Source: UBA4644 sp964541085 (lineage in GTDB: Bacteria; Bacillota; Clostridia; Oscillospirales; Butyricicoccaceae). Taken from it: 64,000 nucleotides of DNA. The position numbers and the translations under genes were made by a program. This document shows, in pieces, positions 1-6,494 of the stretch. The stretch spans positions 1-64,000 of the forward strand of contig CAZIPA010000005.1 of NCBI GenBank assembly GCA_964541085.1, read 5' to 3'. How positions within the stretch are numbered: position 1 is the first letter of the stretch; each line of letters starts with the position of its first letter. The notes beneath the pieces were generated by a model that was not told the DNA's origin, searched no databases, and saw nothing but the letters and a program-made list of their open reading frames with translations.

Positions 1-39
1 AAAAAAGTAGACACCCACACTTTTGTGAGTGTCTACTTT
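1..39 (-). terminator. Intrinsic terminator of the two-component operon
   Basis: Positions 4-19 pair with 24-39 (one mismatch, 4-nt loop). Read on the minus strand the stem ends in a run of six T at the window edge. It lies 68 bp beyond the stop of the histidine kinase gene, in the direction of its transcription. Nothing else is visible between 40 and 106. Confidence 0.8.
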
Positions 40-106
40 CATTTTACAAGTGCACGCTGCAAATGCAGCGGCAGGCTTTTTTCTGTCCTGAAAGGAAATC
101 TGCTGT

Positions 107-1327
107 TCAGAAGCGCACCCGAAAGGTGATGCGGGAATCTGCCTGACATACCTGAATGCTGCCGCCATGGGCCTCTGCCGTGGCACGGGCGATGGCCAGA
201 CCGATGCCGCTGCCGCTGATTTTGCCGGAACGGGCGGCATCTGCACGATAAAAGCGTTCAAACAGCCGGGAGACATCCGTCCCTTCCGGCAGCTGACAGC
301 GGTTGGACACCTCCAGAATGGCTTTGCCGCCGTGGCGAAACAGCAGCAGCGTAATATCGCCGCCCGGCGGACAGTATTTTACGGCGTTGTCCAGCAGGAT
401 GGAAACCATTTGCTGCACCGCACGACGGTCACCGGACACGGTGATATCATCGGCAATCTGCTGAATATACTGTTTTCCGCCGGCGCGGGACAGAGAAGCG
501 AAGGGTTCCGCAGCTTCCCAGACGGCATCGCTGAGAGAAAAGGCGGTTTTTTCCGGAAAGGGATTTTCTTCATTCAGGCGGGAAAGGGTCACAAGATCGG
601 AGATCAGCCGGGAAAGCCGCTCGGATTGCCGCTGGATATTCTGTACCCATTCATTCTCCCCCTGCTCCATCGCCAGCACATCCGCGCTGGTGGTAATGGC
701 AGTGAGCGGCGTTTTCAGCTCGTGGCTGGCGTTGGTGATAAACTGCTTCTGTGCCTCCAGATTTTTCAGATATGGAGCGATGGCGTGACTGGAAAACAGC
801 AGCACCAGCAAAAATACCACCAGCAGACAGCCGCAGGCAATGGCCGCCGTCAGAATCAGAAGGGAACGCATACTCTGCAATTCCCGTTCGGCGTTCAGAA
901 AAACCATCCGCATACCGTCGCCGAATTGCGTCATCAGATAGCGATAGCCATTGTAATAGCCCTTTTCCTGTCCCTGCGCCAGCACAGCGGCGGCATAGCG
1001 GGCGGCATCCTGCTGAGAAATAGATGCGATAAAGTCCTGATTGATGCTGCGGATCCGTCCGTCACTGCCGCAGGTTACAGAGAAAAACCGCAGCATATAT
1101 TGCACCTCCGGTGAAAACCGGTCTCCGCCCATCAACGGCGGTAAATCTTTCTGCTGGGGCCGGAGTGCGGACAACTCCATTTCCGAAAGCCGCTGGAGGG
1201 TATCGTCCAGCTGGCGGGTAACGGTGCTGCGATTCCATAAATTGATGATGCAGAGCAGCGTCAGAATTACGGCCGCAAAGGCCGCCATCGCCGCACCGAT
1301 AAAGCGTCTGCGCATTTTCTTCAGCAT
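107..1327 (-). CDS. Two-component sensor histidine kinase
   Basis: Membrane-bound sensor kinase of 406 residues, partner of the adjacent response regulator. TM1 lies at about residues 9-30, an extracytoplasmic sensor segment at 31-154, TM2 at about 155-179. The H-box (SHELKTPL) puts the phosphoacceptor at His202. An N-box (LLDNAVKY) and a G-box (GSGIGLAIA) complete the HATPase domain. The start is ATG at 1327, which overlaps the regulator stop in ATGCTGA; an upstream in-frame start would extend into the regulator gene and has no reason to be used. The sensor segment resembles no ligand-binding domain I can name, so the stimulus is unknown. The divergent VTC/CotH operon is the likely target. 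Confidence 0.9.
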   Translation of the reverse strand: MLKKMRRRFIGAAMAAFAAVILTLLCIINLWNRSTVTRQLDDTLQRLSEMELSALRPQQKDLPPLMGGDRFSPEVQYMLRFFSVTCGSDGRIRSINQDFIASISQQDAARYAAAVLAQGQEKGYYNGYRYLMTQFGDGMRMVFLNAERELQSMRSLLILTAAIACGCLLVVFLLVLLFSSHAIAPYLKNLEAQKQFITNASHELKTPLTAITTSADVLAMEQGENEWVQNIQRQSERLSRLISDLVTLSRLNEENPFPEKTAFSLSDAVWEAAEPFASLSRAGGKQYIQQIADDITVSGDRRAVQQMVSILLDNAVKYCPPGGDITLLLFRHGGKAILEVSNRCQLPEGTDVSRLFERFYRADAARSGKISGSGIGLAIARATAEAHGGSIQVCQADSRITFRVRF

Positions 1328-1998
1328 GGGTGTTCCTCCAGTGCATAGCCCGCGCCACGAATGGTACACAGCTCAATATCCGCATTCAGCTGCTTCAGCT
1401 TTTTCCGCAAAAATCCAATGTAAGTCCAGACCACATCCACACCGGCATCACAGTCCAGACCCCAGACCTTGTCCATCAGATGCTCCGTGGAAAAAACCTG
1501 ATGGGGATGGCGGAAAAACACCTCCAGCAGCTGATATTCTTTATTGTTCAGCCGGAGACTGCCGTCGGGCGTGGAAAGGGTGTATTGATTGCAGTCCAGC
1601 ACCGTGTTGCCCAGGGTTAAAAGGGAAGGGGCATAATTGCCGCTGCGCCGCACCAGCGCACGCACCCGGGCCAGAAATTCGCTGGAAACAAAGGGCTTGG
1701 GCAGATAATCGTCCGCACCGGCATCCAGTCCGGCAACCCGATCCTCCACCTCTCCCTTGGCCGTGAGAAACAGCGCCGGTGTGGAAATGCTCCGCTGCCG
1801 TGCCGCCTTCAGCACCTGAAGACCGTCCATCTCCGGCATCATAATATCCAGAACCAGTCCGTCATAGGCGCAGGTGCAGATATAATCCAGCGCATCCCTG
1901 CCGTTATCCACCAGATCCACCGTGTATTTGTTCTTTTCCAGCATGACCTTCAGTGCCTTCGCAATGGAAGCCTCATCCTCCGCAAGCAGTATCCGCAT
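1321..1998 (-). CDS. OmpR/PhoB-family response regulator
   Basis: DNA-binding response regulator of 225 residues. The receiver domain shows acidic D8/E9, phosphoacceptor Asp51 (LVLDIMMPEMDG), Thr79 and Lys101 (PKPF). A winged-helix Trans_Reg_C domain fills the C-terminal 95 residues. A GGAGGGA ribosome binding site precedes the ATG. It is co-transcribed with the kinase, overlapping it by 7 bp. Its own promoter (2026-2058) carries a tandem heptamer repeat of the kind OmpR-family dimers bind, and the same repeat occurs at two plus-strand promoters next door, so it probably activates itself and the VTC operon. Confidence 0.92.
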   Translation of the reverse strand: MRILLAEDEASIAKALKVMLEKNKYTVDLVDNGRDALDYICTCAYDGLVLDIMMPEMDGLQVLKAARQRSISTPALFLTAKGEVEDRVAGLDAGADDYLPKPFVSSEFLARVRALVRRSGNYAPSLLTLGNTVLDCNQYTLSTPDGSLRLNNKEYQLLEVFFRHPHQVFSTEHLMDKVWGLDCDAGVDVVWTYIGFLRKKLKQLNADIELCTIRGAGYALEEHPC

Positions 1999-2025
1999 AA
2001 AGACCGTCCCTCCTTTATCTGAAAC

Positions 2026-2058
2026 AGGATAACATACAAACCTGAAATGCGCCTGAAA
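2026..2058 (-). promoter_or_regulatory. Putative autoregulated promoter with tandem operator
   Basis: On the minus strand TTTCAGG (2058-2052), four bases, TTTCAGG (2047-2041), nine bases, then TATCCT (2031-2026) as -10. The repeat takes the place of a -35 box, as in PhoB/OmpR-type activated promoters. It drives the response regulator. Spacing is identical to the two plus-strand sites at 2127 and 2350. Confidence 0.7.
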
Positions 2059-2126
2059 TTGGTTTGATTATAGCAGAAATCTTTTTCCGGGAAAAGAGGA
2101 AAATTTCACAGTTTGCTTACAGATTT

Positions 2127-2159
2127 TTTCAGGCAGCTTTCAGGAACGGGCAGCATACT
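2127..2159 (+). promoter_or_regulatory. Second copy of the tandem-heptamer promoter
   Basis: TTTCAGG (2127-2133), four bases, TTTCAGG (2138-2144), nine bases, then CATACT (2154-2159) as a candidate -10. Same layout as the regulator promoter but on the plus strand and about 270 bp upstream of the VTC gene. The 428-bp gap 1999-2426 therefore holds three such sites and no convincing protein gene. Confidence 0.6.
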
Positions 2160-2165
2160 GCCTGT

Positions 2166-2334
2166 AAAGCTGGAATATCCACTGGCGTGCGCCCCGGCAG
2201 GAGCCGGAGAATCCGGAACGCCTGCGGTTACTGCCCACCGTGACAGCAAAAGCGGCAGACCATCCGTTCGCACTGCACGGCGGTGCTTTGAATAGGAGCG
2301 GCAGTGAATCTATCTCCCTTTTCACTGCCGCTCT
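2166..2334 (+). ncRNA. Candidate small RNA or long leader
   Basis: The stretch after the promoter at 2127-2159 has no ATG on the plus strand until 2335. It ends in a perfect 13-bp inverted repeat (2296-2308 with 2321-2333, 12-nt loop). No strong T run follows, so the hairpin is a weak terminator at best. The RNA could be a regulated small RNA or the 5' part of a longer VTC-operon transcript. The call rests only on promoter likeness and the hairpin. Confidence 0.3.
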
Positions 2335-2349
2335 ATGAATTGACAGACT

Positions 2350-2382
2350 TTTCAGGTACATTTCAACCTGTTATGCTATACT
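2350..2382 (+). promoter_or_regulatory. Tandem-heptamer promoter of the VTC-DUF4956-CotH operon
   Basis: TTTCAGG (2350-2356), four bases, TTTCAAC (2361-2367), nine bases, then TATACT (2377-2382) as -10. The second heptamer is imperfect. No TTGACA-like -35 is present, which fits activation by the neighbouring regulator. Confidence 0.7.
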
Positions 2383-2426
2383 GCAAAAAGAGCAGACGCA
2401 AATAATTTTCAGAAAGGAGAGATTCC

Positions 2427-3110
2427 ATGGAGCTTTGCGGCCGCTGGCGGCATGAGCTGAAATTTGAAATATCCCATGGGGACTATCTGGCGTTGCGGCA
2501 AAGGCTGCGCATGGTGATGCCGCCGGATGTACACGCTTCGCCGGAGGGAACCTATTGGATTCGCAGCATTTATTTTGACAATGTGGATGACAAGGCCCTT
2601 TGGGAAAAGCTGGAGGGGGTGCAGAGCCGGGAAAAATATCGTATACGCTGGTACAATGATGACTTGTCCACTCTGTCGCTGGAAAAGAAACGCAAGCACA
2701 ACAGTCTGTGCAGCAAATCTCAGGCGCCGCTGACGGAGGCAGAATGTCAGGCACTGCTGGCGGGGGATATCCGCTGGATGCCGGAGCACCCGGAGGCGCT
2801 GGTGCGGGAGCTGTATTGCAGCATCCAACAGCAACAGCTGTTTCCCCGGGTCACCGTTTCCTATCTGCGGGAGCCCTATGTTTATGGCCCGGGAAATGTG
2901 CGCATCACCTTTGATTCGGACATTCGAACCAGCCTCTTTTGCCGGGATCTGCTGCATCCCCGGGATATTCCGGTGCTGTCTCCGGAAAGGCGGATTCTGG
3001 AGGTCAAATACGATGCTTTTCTGCCGGGAAATATTCAGTGCCTGTTGCAGGGGGACTGGATCAGGCAGCAGGCGTTTTCCAAATATGCGGCCTGCCGCCG
3101 CTTTGGCTGA
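2427..3110 (+). CDS. VTC-domain (polyphosphate polymerase-like) protein
   Basis: Protein of 227 residues matching the VTC domain, a triphosphate-tunnel fold that in yeast Vtc4 makes polyphosphate. Family landmarks are visible in order: KFEIS near the N-terminus, RSIYFD, a basic KYRIRWY strand, LEKKRK, RVTVSYLREPY, RITFDSDIRT and LEVKYDAFLP. These supply the basic and acidic residues lining the tunnel. There is no signal peptide or membrane segment, so it is cytosolic, perhaps held at the membrane by the DUF4956 protein encoded next. AGAAAGGAG precedes the ATG. Whether it makes polyphosphate or only binds a triphosphate cannot be told from sequence. Confidence 0.85.
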   Translation: MELCGRWRHELKFEISHGDYLALRQRLRMVMPPDVHASPEGTYWIRSIYFDNVDDKALWEKLEGVQSREKYRIRWYNDDLSTLSLEKKRKHNSLCSKSQAPLTEAECQALLAGDIRWMPEHPEALVRELYCSIQQQQLFPRVTVSYLREPYVYGPGNVRITFDSDIRTSLFCRDLLHPRDIPVLSPERRILEVKYDAFLPGNIQCLLQGDWIRQQAFSKYAACRRFG

Positions 3111-3150
3111 TGCAGGAAATCACAATATATTGTTTCGGAGGAACAACACA

Positions 3151-3825
3151 ATGAACACTTTCAATGACATTTTCAAATCCAGCTTTCTGGAGAATGTAAC
3201 GGAGTTTTCCATCTTGGATACGCTGCTGGGGATGGCGGTTGCGCTGGCGGCAGGACTGTTCATTTTTCTGATTTACCGAAAAACGCTGACGGGCGTTATG
3301 TACTCCACCGGCTTTGCCCTGACGCTGGTGGGGCTGTCTCTGGTGACAACGCTGGTCATTATGGCCGTCACCTCCAATGTGGTGCTGTCGCTAGGCATGG
3401 TGGGCGCACTGTCCATTGTTCGTTTCCGTGCCGCCATCAAGGAACCGGTGGAGATCGTCTTCCTGTTCTGGGCGCTGGCCGTGGGCATTGTGATCGGTGC
3501 CGGTATGATTCCGCTGGCCCTGATCGGCTCTGCGATCATCGGGGGGATACTGCTGCTGTTTGCCAATCGAAAGGTACGGCAGGAGCCCTATCTGCTGATT
3601 CTCTCCTGCGAAAATGAGCAGGCAGAGCAGGAAGCCATGGCGCTGCTGGCTGCGGAAACAGTGGGCTGCGCTGTAAAGTCCAAGACCATTACAGCCGCTG
3701 GCATTGAGTTGACTGCGGAGCTGCGCACCCGGGATGCCTCAACGGCCTTTGTGAATCGGATTTCGTCTCTGAACGGCGTGGAAAGTGCGGCACTGGTGCG
3801 CTACAACGGCGAATATCTGTCCTGA
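3151..3825 (+). CDS. DUF4956 family membrane protein
   Basis: Integral membrane protein of 224 residues. Hydrophobic segments lie at about 20-42, 50-72 and a long stretch at 80-135. The signature GMVGALSIVRFRAAIKEP sits between the second and third. The C-terminal 85 residues are a soluble domain. The start at 3151 follows CGGAGGAACAACACA; an open frame further upstream overlaps the VTC gene and is not used. DUF4956 is habitually encoded beside VTC and CotH genes in gut clostridia; its biochemical role is not known to me. It probably couples the cytosolic VTC protein to the surface CotH protein. Confidence 0.85.
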   Translation: MNTFNDIFKSSFLENVTEFSILDTLLGMAVALAAGLFIFLIYRKTLTGVMYSTGFALTLVGLSLVTTLVIMAVTSNVVLSLGMVGALSIVRFRAAIKEPVEIVFLFWALAVGIVIGAGMIPLALIGSAIIGGILLLFANRKVRQEPYLLILSCENEQAEQEAMALLAAETVGCAVKSKTITAAGIELTAELRTRDASTAFVNRISSLNGVESAALVRYNGEYLS

Positions 3826-3839
3826 AGAGGGAATCGGTC

Positions 3840-5750
3840 ATGATCGCATCAAAACACATCAACCGGATTGTGGCGGGAATTATGGCCGCTGCCATTCTGT
3901 TGTGTCTGTGCGCCATGCTGGCTGCGCAGCAGCTGACTGCGGCAGCAGACGGGAAGGTGACAATGGAATATGAAAGCCGCCTGTTCGACCATTCGCAGGT
4001 GCTGGAGATTAACATCCGGATGGCGGAAGCAGACTGGCAGGCCATGCTGGACAATGCCTTGCAGGAGGAATATTGCTCCTGTGATGTGGAGATCGGCGGC
4101 ACGGTGCTGTATCATGTGGGCATTCGTCCCAAGGGCAACACCAGTCTCACCTCCATTGCCAACGATCCCACCACTGATCGCTACAGCTTCAAGCTGGAGT
4201 TTGACCACTATGTGGAGGGGCAGACCTGCTTTGGACTGGACAAGCTGGTGCTGAACAACAATTATGCCGATGCCACCAACATGAAAGAAGCGCTGATCTA
4301 CGATATGTTTCAGGCGCTTGGTGCGGATGCATCGTTGTATAACTATGCAAAACTTTCGGTGAACGGAGAGTACTGGGGCGTATATCTGGCGCTGGAGGCT
4401 GTGGAGGACAGCTTTTTGCTGCGGAACTATGGCGTAAAAAGCGGCCACCTGTATAAGCCGGAAACGCTGAATATGGGCGGCGGCGGTCAGATGCCTATGG
4501 ACAGACGGGAAGGGGAAACCGCCTTTCAGCCCATGCAGTTTGGTAAAGATGGGGCACAGGATTTTGACCCATCTTCGTTTGGAGACGCACCTGGCGGCAA
4601 TGGGGACTTTATGCAGATGCCTGCGCCGGGAGACGGAGAAGCGGCACCGGTAGAGCCGCCGGGCGACATTCCGGGGGATTTTGACCCTTTCAGTGCCCAA
4701 GCATTCCAGCAGGAAGACCGAAAACAGTCCGAAAATGCAACGGATTCCGGCGATATGGATCCTCGACAGCAGGAGGGGCGCAGTAATGTTGACATCTTCG
4801 GCATCGGCGGCGCCGATCTGAATTATATCGATGATGCGCTGGACAGCTATTCCGCCATCTGGGATGGAGAGATTACGGCCTCCGGCAAAAGCGACCACCG
4901 GCGGGTGATTGCGGCGCTGAAGAATGCGGCGGAAGGCACCGGACTGGAGTCCTGTCTGGATACGGACAACCTGTTGCGGTATCTGGCGGTACACATTTTT
5001 TCGGTGAATGACGACAGCCTTTCCGGCATGATGGCGCATAATTATTACCTGTATGAATATGACGGACAGCTGAATCTGATTCCTTGGGATTATAACCTTG
5101 CCTTTGGCGGCATGAGCGGCGGCGATGCATCTTCTGTGGTGAACAGCCCCATTGATGATGCCTTTTCCATCACTCATTTCTTCGATGCACTGCTGGAGGA
5201 TGAAGCTTACCACGGACAGTATTACGACAATCTGCGCCGGCTGGTGGAGGATTACATCAACGGCGGCGGGCTGGATGCCTTTTACACTCGGGTGCGCAGT
5301 CAGATTGACCAGCTGGTAGAAAGTGACCCCACCGCCTTTTACACCTATCAGGAATATGAGCAGGCAGCAGAGCAGCTGTATCAGACGGTGCTGCTGCGGG
5401 GGCAATCCATCAGCGGGCAGCTTTCCGGAGAGATTCCTTCCACGGAAAGTGGGCAGCGTGCAGATGAAAGCGCCCTGATTACTGCGGAAGAGATCAGCAT
5501 CAGCGCTATGGGCACGATGCAAATGGGCGGCGGACAGCAGGCCTTTCGTCCGGAAGAAATGGAAGCCAACGCACCGCAGCCGGGCGGCATGGATGCTCCC
5601 ACAACAGTGCCGGGCAGCAATGGCGGGCAGAATGGCTTTCCTCAGCAAGCGTCCGGAACGGTGGGAAGCGCCGTGCTGCTTTACGGGATATGCATTCTGG
5701 TTTTTATCGGCACTCTGCTGCTGGCGGCACTGTACCGCAGAAAATGCTAA
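3840..5750 (+). CDS. CotH-family kinase-like surface protein
   Basis: Protein of 636 residues with an N-terminal signal/anchor (about 8-32), a CotH domain and a C-terminal transmembrane helix (about 608-630) followed by RRKC. The CotH motif region reads NDDSLSGMMAHNYYLY then LIPWDYNLAFGG, the segment holding catalytic acidic residues in spore-coat kinase CotH. Two low-complexity Gly/Pro/Met/Asp-rich inserts (about 208-320 and 555-605) are typical of gut clostridial members. It starts 14 bp after the DUF4956 stop. In Bacillus CotH phosphorylates coat proteins; here the membrane anchor and signal-responsive promoter suggest a vegetative cell-surface role. The substrate is unknown. Confidence 0.85.
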   Translation: MIASKHINRIVAGIMAAAILLCLCAMLAAQQLTAAADGKVTMEYESRLFDHSQVLEINIRMAEADWQAMLDNALQEEYCSCDVEIGGTVLYHVGIRPKGNTSLTSIANDPTTDRYSFKLEFDHYVEGQTCFGLDKLVLNNNYADATNMKEALIYDMFQALGADASLYNYAKLSVNGEYWGVYLALEAVEDSFLLRNYGVKSGHLYKPETLNMGGGGQMPMDRREGETAFQPMQFGKDGAQDFDPSSFGDAPGGNGDFMQMPAPGDGEAAPVEPPGDIPGDFDPFSAQAFQQEDRKQSENATDSGDMDPRQQEGRSNVDIFGIGGADLNYIDDALDSYSAIWDGEITASGKSDHRRVIAALKNAAEGTGLESCLDTDNLLRYLAVHIFSVNDDSLSGMMAHNYYLYEYDGQLNLIPWDYNLAFGGMSGGDASSVVNSPIDDAFSITHFFDALLEDEAYHGQYYDNLRRLVEDYINGGGLDAFYTRVRSQIDQLVESDPTAFYTYQEYEQAAEQLYQTVLLRGQSISGQLSGEIPSTESGQRADESALITAEEISISAMGTMQMGGGQQAFRPEEMEANAPQPGGMDAPTTVPGSNGGQNGFPQQASGTVGSAVLLYGICILVFIGTLLLAALYRRKC

Positions 5751-5773
5751 ATATTTTTCAGAAACAAGCCCTC

Positions 5774-5798
5774 GGGGCCCGGTAAGCCGGGCCCCTTT
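5774..5798 (+). terminator. Terminator after the CotH gene
   Basis: GGGGCCCGG (5774-5782) pairs with 5787-5795 across a 4-nt loop, followed by TTT. The stem is very strong but the T run is short. Confidence 0.6.
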
Positions 5799-5838
5799 AC
5801 AGTCCTTGAAAATATGCGTGTTCAGAGCTAATCTTCCT

Positions 5839-5867
5839 TTGACAAACGCACACTTCTGTTTTATACT
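5839..5867 (+). promoter_or_regulatory. Sigma-A type promoter of the Nudix-AAA operon
   Basis: TTGACA (5839-5844), 17-bp spacer, TATACT (5862-5867). Near-consensus vegetative promoter 31 bp upstream of the Nudix start. Confidence 0.8.
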
Positions 5868-5897
5868 GATAATACAGAAATGGCAGGAGGAAGGCAC

Positions 5898-6491
5898 ATG
5901 AAGGCTTTTGACCAGAACTATTTGCAGGAACAGGCCGCAAAAAACCGCCAGAGCAAGCCGGAGGAGCTCTGGGACATTTATGACGAAAACCGACAGAAAA
6001 CCGGTCGTGTTCATCGGCGGGGCCAGCCGCTTGCCCCGGGCGATTATCATCTTGTGGTGCAGGCCTGGCTGCAAAATCAGGAGGGAGACTTCCTGCTGAC
6101 CCAGCGGGACGGGTGTAAAGGCTTTCCACTGTACTGGGAATGCACCGGCGGCTCGGCAGACGCAGGAGAGGACAGCCTGACGGCCATTCTCCGTGAGATA
6201 CGGGAGGAGACCGGTCTGCGCTTTGCGCCGGAACAGGGGCGCTGCCTGCTGCAACTGAAGCGGGAGGATAGCTTTTTGGATGTGTGGACTTTTCAGGGCA
6301 GCTTTTCGCTGGAAGATGTAATTCTCCAGCCCGGCGAAACCTGCGGCAAGCAGTTGGCAGCGGCCGAGCAGATTTTGCAAATGGATGAAGACGGGACACT
6401 GGTGCCGTTTTCTTATCTGAAGTTCCTGTTTACAAACCCGGCTCTGCTGGGGTATAATAACAGCAAAACAGCAAAGTCACAGGAGGTATGA
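5898..6491 (+). CDS. Nudix hydrolase (IPP-isomerase-like subgroup)
   Basis: Cytosolic hydrolase of 197 residues. The Nudix box GGSADAGEDSLTAILREI..EET follows the G-x5-E-x7-REUXEE pattern and provides the metal-binding glutamates. The N-terminus (ELWDIYDENRQKTG) resembles the subgroup annotated as IPP-isomerase-like or YfcD-like, whose members hydrolyse nucleoside diphosphate derivatives; the substrate cannot be assigned. The start at 5898 follows AGGAGGAAGGCAC; an ATG 18 bp earlier lacks a ribosome binding site. The next gene's ribosome binding site lies inside its last codons, so the two are coupled. Confidence 0.85.
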   Translation: MKAFDQNYLQEQAAKNRQSKPEELWDIYDENRQKTGRVHRRGQPLAPGDYHLVVQAWLQNQEGDFLLTQRDGCKGFPLYWECTGGSADAGEDSLTAILREIREETGLRFAPEQGRCLLQLKREDSFLDVWTFQGSFSLEDVILQPGETCGKQLAAAEQILQMDEDGTLVPFSYLKFLFTNPALLGYNNSKTAKSQEV

Positions 6492-6494
6492 CCC

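Noticed and set aside
2113..2295. 60-codon TTG-started frame in the regulator/VTC gap
   Set aside because: The start lies upstream of the predicted promoter -10, has no RBS, and the product (Gly/Ala/Arg-rich) has no recognisable pattern.
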